Origin: JANMDR01 sp031409495
GTDB lineage: Bacteria; Pseudomonadota; Gammaproteobacteria; Burkholderiales; Usitatibacteraceae
Reading direction: 5' to 3'
Assembly (NCBI GenBank): GCA_031409495.1
Contig: JANNXI010000107.1
Location: 59,316-123,315 of the forward strand
DNA length: 64,000 bases
How positions within the stretch are numbered: the first letter of the stretch is position 1; each line of letters opens with the position of its first letter. Shown piece by piece: positions 53,336-61,312 of the stretch. The position numbers and the translations under genes are program-made. The notes below the pieces were generated by a model. The model searched no databases. It saw only the letters and a list, made by a program, of their open reading frames with translations, and was not told the DNA's origin.

Positions 53336-53494
53336 GTGGAACCAAGCAATGTGCCGCAAGAAAAAAAGGATACGGAAGCATCCGTAGTAGTCAAAAGTTC
53401 CAAAGGTAAATACATCACCTTGGCAATTTTGCTTACTTGGGTTGCAGGTGTGCTCATTTTTACGATGTTAAAGTTTAAAGGATTCACGCGCTAA
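53336..53494 (+). CDS. Small single-helix cytochrome oxidase assembly protein
   Basis: A 52-residue protein with a charged N-terminus (VEPSNVPQEKKDTEA), one membrane helix (ITLAILLTWVAGVLIFTML) and a short basic end (KFKGFTR). GTG start with AGGA 6-9 bases upstream. Its TAA overlaps the ATG of ctaG (TAATG), so the two are coupled. Such mini-proteins between coxA and ctaG are annotated in betaproteobacteria as small oxidase assembly proteins; I infer a similar role from size and place. Confidence 0.82.
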   Translation: MEPSNVPQEKKDTEASVVVKSSKGKYITLAILLTWVAGVLIFTMLKFKGFTR

Positions 53495-54117
53495 TGTTTT
53501 CGATCGATAACGCGGCAGCTAAAACGGAAGCCCAAGCGGCGCAGCCACAAGATGTGCTGCCGTACACCGAAGTAGCCAATACGCCAGAAGAATTGCAGCA
53601 GCTCAATAAAGCTATGCTCTATAAATTGATGCTGATTGTGCCCTTGATGCTCATTTTTTGTGCGTCCATGGTGCCTTTGTATCGGCAAATTTGTGCCGCA
53701 TTGGGGCTGACAGCAACGCGGGCAATTGTGCAAAACACGCAGATTGATACCTCTCGGTTGGTTCCGGTGCAGTTTGTTTCTAACCTAAATCAGAATTTCG
53801 CATGGCGCTTTGACGCGGTAGATAAGCAAATAGAAGTGCATCCCGGTGCGCAAACAACAGTGATGTATCGGGTGAGTAATCCGACCAATAAAGTGATGAT
53901 TGGTAGGGCGGTGCCAAGTTTTAGTCCGCAAGAAGCCGGTGCGCATTTTAGTAAGGTTGAGTGCTTTTGTTTTAGCAATCAAACCATGCAGCCGGGTGAA
54001 ACCCGTGATATGCCAGTTACGTTTTTTGTGAGTCCAAATTTACCAAAAGATATTCCCATGATTGCGTTGTCGTATACATTTTTTGATGTGACGGCAGATG
54101 CAGCCAGTAAAGGTTAA
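53494..54117 (+). CDS. ctaG: Cytochrome c oxidase assembly protein CtaG/Cox11
   Basis: A 207-residue membrane-tethered copper chaperone that delivers CuB to subunit I. One membrane helix (about 43-62, YKLMLIVPLMLIFCASMVPLY), a conserved CAALG after it, then a periplasmic immunoglobulin-like domain with the copper motif ECFCF (about residues 152-156). The start is coupled to the small upstream gene. Confidence 0.95.
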   Translation: MFSIDNAAAKTEAQAAQPQDVLPYTEVANTPEELQQLNKAMLYKLMLIVPLMLIFCASMVPLYRQICAALGLTATRAIVQNTQIDTSRLVPVQFVSNLNQNFAWRFDAVDKQIEVHPGAQTTVMYRVSNPTNKVMIGRAVPSFSPQEAGAHFSKVECFCFSNQTMQPGETRDMPVTFFVSPNLPKDIPMIALSYTFFDVTADAASKG

Positions 54118-54128
54118 CCGAGCACCGT

Positions 54129-54302
54129 ATGTTGGATGCGTTCAAAGCCGTGTTTTGGAGTTTCTTCGGCGTGCGCAAGCAAGCTGATTATGATTCAGAT
54201 GAGAAGAAGCTAAAACTTAAGAACGTGATTTTTGCGGGCATTGTTTCAGTCTTGGCGATTATTTTTGGATTATTCTTTTTAGTGAAGTTGATCGTGAAAT
54301 AG
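54129..54302 (+). CDS. DUF2970 single-helix protein
   Basis: A 57-residue protein: N-terminal amphipathic part (MLDAFKAVFWSFFGVRK), a charged linker (DSDEKKLKLKN) and one membrane helix (VIFAGIVSVLAIIFGLFFLVKL). This is the DUF2970 pattern. In many betaproteobacteria the gene sits between ctaG and coxC, as here, 11 bp after ctaG. Its function is unknown to me. Confidence 0.88.
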   Translation: MLDAFKAVFWSFFGVRKQADYDSDEKKLKLKNVIFAGIVSVLAIIFGLFFLVKLIVK

Positions 54303-54425
54303 TGCTCCACTGGCAAGAACGTAGCCCACGTTGTTTCGGTGGGCATTGATTTAAGCAGCAACGCGTTTGAAATGTAGTTTTCAACTTTTAAGTTTCACCC
54401 TACTTAGGTTTAAAGGAGTGTTTTC

Positions 54426-55295
54426 GTGGCTAATGCACACACAGATGGTTACTATTTTGCCCCGCCGTCCAAATGGCCGGTGGTAGGTTCCTTGGCATTG
54501 CTGTTTATGGGTTCAGGTGCGGTTTTTTCCGTAAACTTTATTCAGCCGGTGGGCTATTCTTTGTTGGCAATTGGCTTCGCAATTTTGCTTTACATGCTCT
54601 TTGGCTGGTTCGGCAACGTGATTAACGAAAGCGAGTCTGGTTTATACAACAAGCAGGTAGATGCCTCATATCGCTGGAGTATGGGCTGGTTTATTTTCTC
54701 TGAAGTTATGTTTTTTGCGGCTTTTTTCGGCGCGCTTTACTATGCGCGTGTGTACTCAGTGCCATGGTTGGGCGACGTTGATAACTCACTCTTGTGGGCG
54801 GGTTACGAAGCGCAATGGCCTAGCAATGGCCCGTATTTAAGTGGTAATCCTGAATACAACTTCGGCACGATGAGTGCTATGGGTATTCCCGCGCTAAACA
54901 CGTTTTTGCTCTTGGCTTCAGGCGTCACCGTGACTTGGGCGCATCACGCACTCCGCGCAGGGCAGCGTACGCAGCTCATTGTTGGTTTAGCAATGACAGT
55001 CGCACTCGGCTTTATTTTCTTGGGCTTTCAAGTTTACGAATACATCCATGCCTATAGCGATTTGAATTTGAAGTTGACCTCTGGCGTATTTGGTTCTACG
55101 TTTTTTATGCTGACAGGCTTTCACGGTTTTCATGTGACCCTAGGCGCAATTATGCTGACGGTAATTTTATTCCGCTGCATGAAAGGCCACTTCAAGCCGG
55201 ATCAGCATTTTGGCTTCGAAGCCGTGGCGTGGTACTGGCACTTTGTCGACGTTGTTTGGCTTGGATTGTTCCTGGTCGTTTACGTATTTGTGTAA
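54426..55295 (+). CDS. coxC: Cytochrome c oxidase subunit III
   Basis: A 289-residue polytopic subunit with seven predicted helices. YYFAPPSKWPVVGS at the N-terminus, WFIFSEVMFFAAFFGALYYAR, TWAHHALRAG, GFHGFHVTLGAIML and WYWHFVDVVWLGLFLVVYV are hallmarks. GTG start at 54426 with AAAGGAG 8 bases upstream. A strong terminator follows 22 bp after the stop. Confidence 0.96.
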   Translation: MANAHTDGYYFAPPSKWPVVGSLALLFMGSGAVFSVNFIQPVGYSLLAIGFAILLYMLFGWFGNVINESESGLYNKQVDASYRWSMGWFIFSEVMFFAAFFGALYYARVYSVPWLGDVDNSLLWAGYEAQWPSNGPYLSGNPEYNFGTMSAMGIPALNTFLLLASGVTVTWAHHALRAGQRTQLIVGLAMTVALGFIFLGFQVYEYIHAYSDLNLKLTSGVFGSTFFMLTGFHGFHVTLGAIMLTVILFRCMKGHFKPDQHFGFEAVAWYWHFVDVVWLGLFLVVYVFV

Positions 55296-55317
55296 GTTAA
55301 GCTGCGCATGAATGTAG

Positions 55318-55346
55318 AAAGGCCGCAGATGCATGCGGCCTTTTTT
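55318..55346 (+). terminator. Rho-independent terminator after coxC
   Basis: AAGGCCGCA and TGCGGCCTT pair around a GATGCA centre and are followed by six T residues. It ends the coxB-coxA-ctaG-coxC transcript. The A-run on its left means it may also stop transcription from the minus strand. Confidence 0.9.
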
Positions 55347-55393
55347 GCGGCTAAAATCCAAGATGTAGCGGCTTTTTTTGTAACTTATATATT

Positions 55394-55428
55394 GGCTGAA
55401 GATGCCCAAAAATAGGGCGTCTCCAGCC
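55394..55428 (+). repeat. Palindromic element copy, full length
   Basis: GGCTGAAGATGCCC-AAAAATA-GGGCGTCTCCAGCC, 14 paired positions with few mismatches. It lies between the coxC terminator and the convergent DUF2909 gene, and defines the outer GGCTG/CAGCC ends of the family. Confidence 0.88.
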
Positions 55429-55489
55429 GCTAGATTGTGTAGGTTTTAAGTATTGCTGGTCATTGGTTGTGCGAGCAATATTGGTTGCG

Positions 55490-55678
55490 CTATTTGATGT
55501 AGCCCAAAAAATGGGCGCCCATTACGATCAGAAAAATAGTGATCGATAAGGCAATACGAATTTTTAGTGCCTTAAGCGTGCGTCCGGCGTTGCTGTCTTT
55601 ATCTTTGTACATAAAAAACAAGCCGCTAAATAAGCTAACAAGCACCATTACCAATAAGACTGCGATTAAAATTTTCAT
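55490..55678 (-). CDS. DUF2909 twin-transmembrane protein
   Basis: A 62-residue protein with two membrane helices (about 2-22 and 42-60) joined by a basic loop (KDKDSNAGRTLKALKIRI). This is the DUF2909 pattern, often placed between coxC and the SURF1 gene on the opposite strand. I chose ATG 55678, with ATGGAG 6 bases upstream; an in-frame ATG at 55696 has no site. Function unknown. Confidence 0.87.
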   Translation of the reverse strand: MKILIAVLLVMVLVSLFSGLFFMYKDKDSNAGRTLKALKIRIALSITIFLIVMGAHFLGYIK

Positions 55679-55801
55679 AACAACTCCATCTATCAAGCGT
55701 CGTAGTTTAAGCCAAACAGTCCGGTGCGGACCATGTTTACAGCCTTAAATTTTTGCAGTTGAATTTCGTAGTCCCAAGCAAATCTATTCAAGCGGTCACA
55801 A

Positions 55802-56722
55802 GTGCCTTCAAGCATCCAAAAAAGCAACAAAACAAGCATCAAAAAAATCCAATTCAAACCCACGCTCATTCCCACGCTGGCAGCGCTGGCAATGATTGCC
55901 TTGACGCTGTATTTGTCGAGTTGGCAAACTAGCCGCGCCGCGCAAAAAGTTGCCTTGCAAGCAAACTACGACGCCCGCGTAGGATTAACGCCGGTAAATT
56001 TAAACGCGCTCCACCGCGCACCAATTGATACCGTAAGTTTAGAAACACTGCGTTTCCGTACCGGCACCGTTACCGGAGAATGGCTAGAAGACGCCCAATT
56101 CGTTGTGGACAACAAGCAGCAAAATGCGACGCCCGGTTATCACGTCATCACCCCGCTGCGATTAGTCGAGTCATCCGCAGCTCCGACCACCACTGACTCA
56201 TCTAACGCCGCGGTGATAAACACGGTAGTGTTGGTGAATCGGGGCTGGGTGCCGCGAAGCCGCGACTATCCTGCTTTGCCAACCATTTCGCCACCGCCGC
56301 AGGCACAAAATTACGCGGGGTTGCTCGTTATACCCACAAAGAAATATTTGGAACTAGGCACAGAAGTTGCTAAACAGGCAGCCGCATCACCTCAAGCCAC
56401 CGCTAAAACAAACCAAGTGTGGCAAAATTTGGACGTACAACGGATTGCTGCTGCCACGGGCTTAGAATTGTTTCCCTTGGTCATGCTTTTAAATTCGAAC
56501 ACCGCTTCCAAATCTGACGCTGAAGTCAATGCCAAAGCCCAAACCAAATCCAATACAGCAAGCACTGGCAGCGCCATATCCCCAATTGAACAAGTTGAAA
56601 CGCCAGATGCCGGGGCGGACAAACATCGTGGCTACGCGTTTCAATGGTTAGCACTCGCTATCGCAGTAGCCCTCATCTGGCTTGCGGTTAACATCAAAAT
56701 TACACGTCATCACCCTACTTAA
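55802..56722 (+). CDS. SURF1-family cytochrome oxidase assembly protein
   Basis: A 306-residue membrane protein with helices near both ends (about 21-40 and 278-297). The central periplasmic domain has FVVDNKQQNATPGYHVITPL and VLVNRGWVPRSRDYP, and the late motif ETPDAGADKHRGYAFQWLALA is diagnostic. SURF1 assists heme a insertion into subunit I. Two Ala/Thr/Ser-rich stretches (about 115-135 and 238-258) look like low-complexity insertions. The start is GTG at 55802; no ATG fits. Confidence 0.92.
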   Translation: MPSSIQKSNKTSIKKIQFKPTLIPTLAALAMIALTLYLSSWQTSRAAQKVALQANYDARVGLTPVNLNALHRAPIDTVSLETLRFRTGTVTGEWLEDAQFVVDNKQQNATPGYHVITPLRLVESSAAPTTTDSSNAAVINTVVLVNRGWVPRSRDYPALPTISPPPQAQNYAGLLVIPTKKYLELGTEVAKQAAASPQATAKTNQVWQNLDVQRIAAATGLELFPLVMLLNSNTASKSDAEVNAKAQTKSNTASTGSAISPIEQVETPDAGADKHRGYAFQWLALAIAVALIWLAVNIKITRHHPT

Positions 56723-56737
56723 AAGGTATTTTGCGCC

Positions 56738-57334
56738 ATGAACCATCGCGTCAAGCTTGTTGCTATCTGTGCTGTTTTTTCAGTTCCGCTCATTGCGGCA
56801 GCCGTTGTGTTCTTCCTCTTGCCGCCTTCAAAAACGATGAACTACGGGGCTTTAGTGCAACCTGTTCTGGCTCTGCCAGAAGTGCCGGTATCTCTTACGT
56901 TGGCTGGTAATGTGGGTGACGGCAAACAAATAAATATTGATCGCGGCTTACGGGGCAAATGGCTATTGGTAATGCAAGATAGCTCAGCCTGCGCTGAGCG
57001 TTGTCAAAAAAAGCTCTACGCGATGCGCCAAGCCCGCACCATTATTGGCCGCGAGCAAGACCGCGTAATGCGGGTGGTGTTGCTAACCGATGATGGCCAG
57101 CCCAGCGCGGAATTGCAAACCGCCTACCAAGGCACTATTTGGGTGAAAGCAAAAGACCATCCGTGGGTAGCGGCGCTGGCAAAACTAAATGCGGCTGACA
57201 GCAATAAGAGCACGGATGAAATTTATGGCGTTGATACCCTAGGCAATCTCTTTATCCGCTATCAACATGATGCTGATATTAAGCGCATTGTTCGAGACTT
57301 TAATCGAGTAATGAAAGCCTCACAGATAGGCTAA
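56738..57334 (+). CDS. Sco-like membrane-anchored thioredoxin-fold protein
   Basis: A 198-residue protein with an N-terminal membrane helix (about 7-28) and a periplasmic thioredoxin-like domain. C85 and C89 are spaced CxxxC (DSSACAERCQKKLYAMR), as in Sco copper chaperones. Proteins of this kind sit between SURF1 and ctaA in betaproteobacterial oxidase clusters; a copper or redox role for CuA is inferred. The last codons and the stop (ATA-GGC-TAA) lie in a palindromic element, so the C-terminal end has been shaped by that element. Confidence 0.82.
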   Translation: MNHRVKLVAICAVFSVPLIAAAVVFFLLPPSKTMNYGALVQPVLALPEVPVSLTLAGNVGDGKQINIDRGLRGKWLLVMQDSSACAERCQKKLYAMRQARTIIGREQDRVMRVVLLTDDGQPSAELQTAYQGTIWVKAKDHPWVAALAKLNAADSNKSTDEIYGVDTLGNLFIRYQHDADIKRIVRDFNRVMKASQIG

Positions 57335-57352
57335 AATAGGGCATCTTCAGGC
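57317..57352 (+). repeat. Palindromic element copy that overlaps the stop codon of the Sco-like gene
   Basis: GCCTCACAGATAGG, then CTAAAATAGGGC, then ATCTTCAGGC. The right arm is canonical and the left arm has changed, so pairing is partial. The TAA of the core (57332-57334) is the stop codon, in the same phase as at 18638. Confidence 0.8.
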
Positions 57353-57408
57353 ACTAATTGTGTCATATTTTTCAACAAAAAAATGGCATTTAGGAAAGCA
57401 ACAAGTCA

Positions 57409-58512
57409 ATGAGCGCAAGCGAACACAGCATTATCGGATTCATCACCTTAAGTATAATTATTGGGCTATTTTTGTGGGTTGGCCGTAGTCAAGCGCGGTA
57501 CCGCCAATTATTGTGGGGACTCACCGTCGCCACGTTTGTTTTAGTAGTTTTGGGCGCCTATGTGCGCTTGGCTGATGCTGGTCTTGGCTGTCCGGATTGG
57601 CCTGGTTGCTACGGCAATTTAACCCCAGCACACTCAAAAGATGTGATTGCCGCCGCCCACGAAGCCTCGCCGCACGGCCCCGTATCCATGCCTAAAGCGT
57701 GGAAAGAAATGATTCATCGTTATTTAGCCATGCTCGTTGGCGCCGGCATTGCGGCCGTTATGTTTGCGGCATGGCGTAATCGTAAGGCGTTTAAACAATC
57801 ACCTGCCCACGCGACAGTGCTGGCTTTTGCGGTGATTTGGCAAGCCGCATTGGGCGCGTGGACGGTTACGATGCTGCTAAAACCCGCTATTGTCACATCT
57901 CACTTACTCGGCGGTATGACCGTCTTGGCCTTGCTAGCGTGGTTGGCTTTGCGGCAATCCAAAGAATCTGGTGAGCTTGCGGTGTATCAAAATCAATTGC
58001 CTAAACCACAAATTGCAGCAACCACCAGCACGACACTGAAGCGCTTGGCTTTTCTGGCATTAGCGGTAGTGATTGGCCAGATAGCACTTGGCGGGTGGGT
58101 AAGTACTAACTATGCTGCTTTAGCCTGTACCGATTTCCCCGCGTGCAACGGAAAGCTCATGCCTGATAACCTTAACTTTGCAGACGCCTTTCATGTTTTG
58201 CGGCCGCTTGGCATGACCGCAAAAGGGGAATTGCTCAGTATGAATAGTTTGCGCGCCATTCACTGGTTGCACCGAGTTGGTGCATTAATTGTCACGCTCG
58301 TTTTGTTGGCCTTTGCGTGGCAGTTATGGCGCGCAAAATTTCGCGCTGGCAGTGTTGCCGTCGTTACTGTGCTTACACTGCAAGTATTGATCGGCATCGG
58401 TAATGTCGTGTGGAGTCTGCCGCTAGCATTAGCGGCCGCGCATAACGCTGGTGCTGCGGCCTTGTTGTTATGCATGTTGTGGATTGTGCGGCGCGTACAC
58501 GCCGAGCAGTAG
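57409..58512 (+). CDS. ctaA: Heme A synthase CtaA (COX15)
   Basis: A 367-residue protein with eight membrane helices that converts heme O to heme A. The first half has YVRLADAGLGCPDWPGCYG with its Cys pair and EMIHRYLAM with a heme His. The second half repeats it with ALACTDFPACNG and AIHWLHRVGAL. The His in VTSHLLGG is also conserved. It precedes ctaB with 100 bp between them. Confidence 0.95.
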   Translation: MSASEHSIIGFITLSIIIGLFLWVGRSQARYRQLLWGLTVATFVLVVLGAYVRLADAGLGCPDWPGCYGNLTPAHSKDVIAAAHEASPHGPVSMPKAWKEMIHRYLAMLVGAGIAAVMFAAWRNRKAFKQSPAHATVLAFAVIWQAALGAWTVTMLLKPAIVTSHLLGGMTVLALLAWLALRQSKESGELAVYQNQLPKPQIAATTSTTLKRLAFLALAVVIGQIALGGWVSTNYAALACTDFPACNGKLMPDNLNFADAFHVLRPLGMTAKGELLSMNSLRAIHWLHRVGALIVTLVLLAFAWQLWRAKFRAGSVAVVTVLTLQVLIGIGNVVWSLPLALAAAHNAGAAALLLCMLWIVRRVHAEQ

Positions 58513-58558
58513 CCTCCATATGTGTTGACGCGGTAAGCCAAACAGCAGGGCAAACTTA

Positions 58559-58588
58559 GCTGTGATGCCGTAAAATAGTGTTTCCGCA
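58559..58588 (+). repeat. Degenerate palindromic element copy
   Basis: GATGCCGTAAAATAGTG followed by TTTCCGCA. It keeps the TAAAATAG centre and the GATGCC left arm, while the right arm has decayed. It lies between ctaA and ctaB. Confidence 0.55.
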
Positions 58589-58612
58589 TCGCTCTGCCCC
58601 ACCCAACTTCGA

Positions 58613-59566
58613 TTGCCGCACACCTTGAACCAATCCGCCGAAAAAACCGAAACACCAGCAGCTATCCCATTCAATCTCGCACACACCCTAAAGTCCTTCG
58701 TTGGGTTGTGCAAGCTGAGGGTAAATTCGCTCATTGTATTTACTGCCGTCATCGGCATGATGCTGGCCTACCATCCAGCCGTGCCGTGGGATTTCGCGCT
58801 GATGTTTGCAGCCACAATCGGTATTGGCTTAATAGCGTGTGCTGCCGCATCAATTAATTGTTTGGTAGAGCAAGCGCTGGATGCGCGTATGGCGCGTACC
58901 CGAGGGCGGCCAACCGTAACTGGCAATATTCGCACGCTAGAAGTATTGGTGCTGGCAAGTATTGTTGGCGGCGCGGGCTTAGGCGTATTAGGCTATTTTG
59001 TAAATACCCTCACCATGTGGCTCACCTTAGCCACCTTTATCGGCTATGCCGTTATTTACACCATTATTTTAAAGCCATCCACGCCGCAAAATATCGTTAT
59101 TGGCGGCGCATCCGGTGCCATGCCGCCGGTGCTCGGCTGGGCAGCTATTACCGGGAGCGTTGCCCCGCAAGCCCTACTGCTATTTTTAATTATTTTCGCT
59201 TGGACGCCCCCACATTTTTGGGCTTTGGCACTTTATCGTAAAAATGACTACGCTAGTGCCGGCATCCCGATGTTGCCTGTTACCCACGGGGCAGACTTTA
59301 CTAAACTGCACTTGCTGCTCTACACCTTCATCCTCACGGCCACCACCTTGCTGCCTGTCGCCATTCGCATGAGCGGACTTTTTTATTTGGCGTGCGCATT
59401 GGTGCTCGACGCTATTTTTATTTACTACGCTATTCGGCTTTACCGGAACTACACCGACGCGCTCTCGCACACCACGTTTAAGTTCTCTATCCTCTATCTA
59501 TCGCTCCTATTTGCGGCTCTACTCATTGACCATTATTGGCCGTGGATGCGCAGCTTTTTTCCTTAA
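58613..59566 (+). CDS. ctaB: Protoheme IX farnesyltransferase CtaB (COX10)
   Basis: A 317-residue UbiA-family prenyltransferase that makes heme O. FVGLCKLRVNSLIVFTAVIGM at the start, the first Asp-containing motif NCLVEQALDARMARTRGRP, GAMPPVLGWAAITG, and WTPPHFWALALYRKNDYASAGIPMLPV are typical. The start is TTG at 58613; a second TTG four codons later is possible. It is probably co-transcribed with ctaA. Confidence 0.94.
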   Translation: MPHTLNQSAEKTETPAAIPFNLAHTLKSFVGLCKLRVNSLIVFTAVIGMMLAYHPAVPWDFALMFAATIGIGLIACAAASINCLVEQALDARMARTRGRPTVTGNIRTLEVLVLASIVGGAGLGVLGYFVNTLTMWLTLATFIGYAVIYTIILKPSTPQNIVIGGASGAMPPVLGWAAITGSVAPQALLLFLIIFAWTPPHFWALALYRKNDYASAGIPMLPVTHGADFTKLHLLLYTFILTATTLLPVAIRMSGLFYLACALVLDAIFIYYAIRLYRNYTDALSHTTFKFSILYLSLLFAALLIDHYWPWMRSFFP

Positions 59567-59573
59567 CTAATAA

Positions 59574-59607
59574 GCTGAAGATGCCCTAAAATAGGGCGTC
59601 TACAAGC
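59574..59607 (+). repeat. Palindromic element copy
   Basis: GCTGAAGATGCCCTAAAATAG (left half and core), then GGCGTCTACAAGC. It begins 7 bp after the ctaB stop. The centre matches the family core exactly. Confidence 0.88.
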
Positions 59608-59636
59608 ATTATTATCGCCTTAAATTTTACCAAATA

Positions 59637-60227
59637 ATGATTAAAAAGCTCACTTTGTCCCTAAGCTTCTGCGCCGCTGTTTTACTCGGCTGCGCACCGG
59701 CACCACCCGCGTTCACTGGTGTCGACATTACGGGTGCACAAGGCTACGCCACAGACTTTAAGCTCACCGATCATACTGGCCGTTCGCGCACCCTTAAAGA
59801 ATTTCAAGGCAAAGTGGTTGCGTTGTTTTTCGGCTTTACCCAATGCCCAGAAATTTGCCCCGGCACCATGCTAGAAATGAAGCAAGTGCGCCAAGCCCTA
59901 GGTGCAGATGCCGATAAACTCCAAGTGCTCTTCATCACCCTCGACCCAAAACGCGATACCCAAGCCGTGCTTTCGCAATACGTGCCTGCATTTGATGCTA
60001 GCTTTTTGGGCCTGCATGGTACCGAAGCCGAAATTACCAAAGTAGCCAAAGACTTCAAAATATTCTGGCGCATCCAAGAAAGCGCTAACTCCAGCAACTA
60101 TACGCTCGACCACACCGCATCCACCCTAATTTTTGACACCCAAAGCCGGCTCCGCTTATTCGCTAACATGGGCACGCCAGCAGATAAAATCGCCGCAGAT
60201 ATTCAACAACTCCTAAAAGGGAAATAA
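59637..60227 (+). CDS. SCO1/SenC copper chaperone lipoprotein
   Basis: A 196-residue lipoprotein (lipobox VLLGC with Cys19) with a thioredoxin fold. Copper ligands C70 and C74 are in TQCPEICPGTM and H159 in TLDHTAST. It delivers copper to CuA of subunit II. Its gene closes the heme/copper assembly group and is 1 bp from the RidA gene, so the two are likely coupled. Confidence 0.94.
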   Translation: MIKKLTLSLSFCAAVLLGCAPAPPAFTGVDITGAQGYATDFKLTDHTGRSRTLKEFQGKVVALFFGFTQCPEICPGTMLEMKQVRQALGADADKLQVLFITLDPKRDTQAVLSQYVPAFDASFLGLHGTEAEITKVAKDFKIFWRIQESANSSNYTLDHTASTLIFDTQSRLRLFANMGTPADKIAADIQQLLKGK

Positions 60228-60228
60228 C

Positions 60229-60582
60229 ATGAGCGCAAGCATCACCCGTTTTGCCGTAGGTCGTCGTTTGTCAGAAATGGCTATCCACAACGGCACTATC
60301 TACCTCGCAGGCCAAGTAGCCGAAGACACTGCAGCCGACATCACCGGCCAAACGCAGCAAGTATTAGGTGCAATCGATAAATTGTTGGCCCAAGCCGGTA
60401 GCGATAAAACCAAAATTTTATCCACCACCATTTACATTACCGATATGGCTAACTTCCCCGCGATGAATGTAGAGTGGGACGCCTGGGTAGTCCAAGGCCA
60501 CACGCCGCCAAGAGCGACCGTACAAGCTAATTTAGCACGCGCGGATTTCTTGGTTGAGATTCAGATTGTTGCGGCGCAGTAG
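60229..60582 (+). CDS. RidA family protein
   Basis: A 117-residue protein of the YjgF/YER057c/UK114 family, close to the YoaB-like branch: NGTIYLAGQVAED, AGSDKTKILSTTIYITDM and GHTPPRATVQANLARADFLVEIQIVA. RidA enzymes deaminate reactive enamines or imines; the arginine of PPRATV is the substrate-binding residue. AAGGGA lies 8 bases upstream of the ATG. Confidence 0.92.
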   Translation: MSASITRFAVGRRLSEMAIHNGTIYLAGQVAEDTAADITGQTQQVLGAIDKLLAQAGSDKTKILSTTIYITDMANFPAMNVEWDAWVVQGHTPPRATVQANLARADFLVEIQIVAAQ

Positions 60583-60593
60583 ACTGTTCGTGT

Positions 60594-60628
60594 GGTTGTA
60601 GATGCCCTAATTTAGGCCGTCTACAGCC
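60594..60628. repeat. Palindromic element copy
   Basis: GGTTGTAGATGCCCTAATTTAG followed by GCCGTCTACAGCC. The arms TGTAGA/TCTACA are complementary, a compensated variant of the GAAGA/TCTTC arms. It begins 12 bp after the RidA stop. Confidence 0.85.
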
Positions 60629-61186
60629 ATTTACGAACGAATCGACGAGCAATTCTTTGGTTTGAAATCGCAACTTGCGACATCAAATAGAGATGTGAAG
60701 TAAGCGCTTCAGTATGGTGTGGCGCCGCGCATGCCTCTTAAAATTGCGCTCAATTACAGGCTAAACGAAAAAATAGTAAATAGAAATAGATTGGGCGGAA
60801 CCCGCTGCGATAATGAAATTCTAAATGTCCTATAAAGAAGCCACCGCCCGTAATAAAATCAATAAGCAGCTTGAACCTAGCAACGACAGTTGGTCGCTCG
60901 AATTACTTGGAGAGGCCTGAATTCATCGGCATTTTGGCGGGTTAGTGCCATCACCGTTTAGGGAGATGCGTTACGGGCTTGATTGCAGGATTTTGAGACT
61001 CCCTAGCAGGCCTTCAGGTTGTGTCGCTTCCTCGCGCCTATTGAGGCCTGTGTTGTCGTCGCGCCCAACTTGAGAAGCCTCAAAATCGTAAACTCACATC
61101 AGTCCACATGCCGTTTCTAGGATAATGCCGGTACCGAGCTTAGTGACGCACAAGGTCGAGAAGACGAGGCGGATTTTGCGCAGATG
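60629..61186. other. About 560 bp without a supported gene; possible restriction-gene remnant
   Basis: No frame longer than about 40 codons looks coding. At 60825-60920 a 31-codon frame starts SYKEATARNKINKQLE. That resembles the EAKARIKINKLLE beginning of some type I restriction/helicase proteins, then diverges and stops. GATTTTGAG near 60988 and CTCAAAATC near 61078 form an inverted repeat. The region has the look of decayed mobile DNA. Confidence 0.35.
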
Positions 61187-61212
61187 TTATACTGTATATA
61201 TGAACAGTATAA
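61187..61212. promoter_or_regulatory. LexA-type SOS box
   Basis: TTATACTGT-ATATATGA-ACAGTATAA: two 9-base arms with perfect complementarity around CTGT-N8-ACAG. This is very close to the E. coli-type consensus TACTGTATATATATACAGTA, which betaproteobacteria also use. The box is 112 bp upstream of the cassette gene at 61324. No SOS gene follows directly, but integron integrase promoters commonly carry such a box. Confidence 0.75.
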
Positions 61213-61260
61213 CTAAATAAATCTTTACTAATCAATGATATAAAAAGTGAATTTATTTAG
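61213..61260. repeat. Perfect 10-bp inverted repeat next to the LexA box
   Basis: CTAAATAAAT at 61213-61222 and ATTTATTTAG at 61251-61260, separated by 28 AT-rich bases. It begins at the base after the LexA palindrome. Its role is unknown; it could be a second operator or part of an old recombination site. Confidence 0.6.
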
Positions 61261-61312
61261 TTGTATGTTGCTGATATAACAGTTACTGTGTGGTTATGCA
61301 AAATAAAACACG

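Noticed and set aside
60825..60920. 31-codon frame resembling the start of a type I restriction/helicase protein
   Set aside because: Only about 16 residues look similar and the frame then stops. It is noted as a possible remnant, not a gene.
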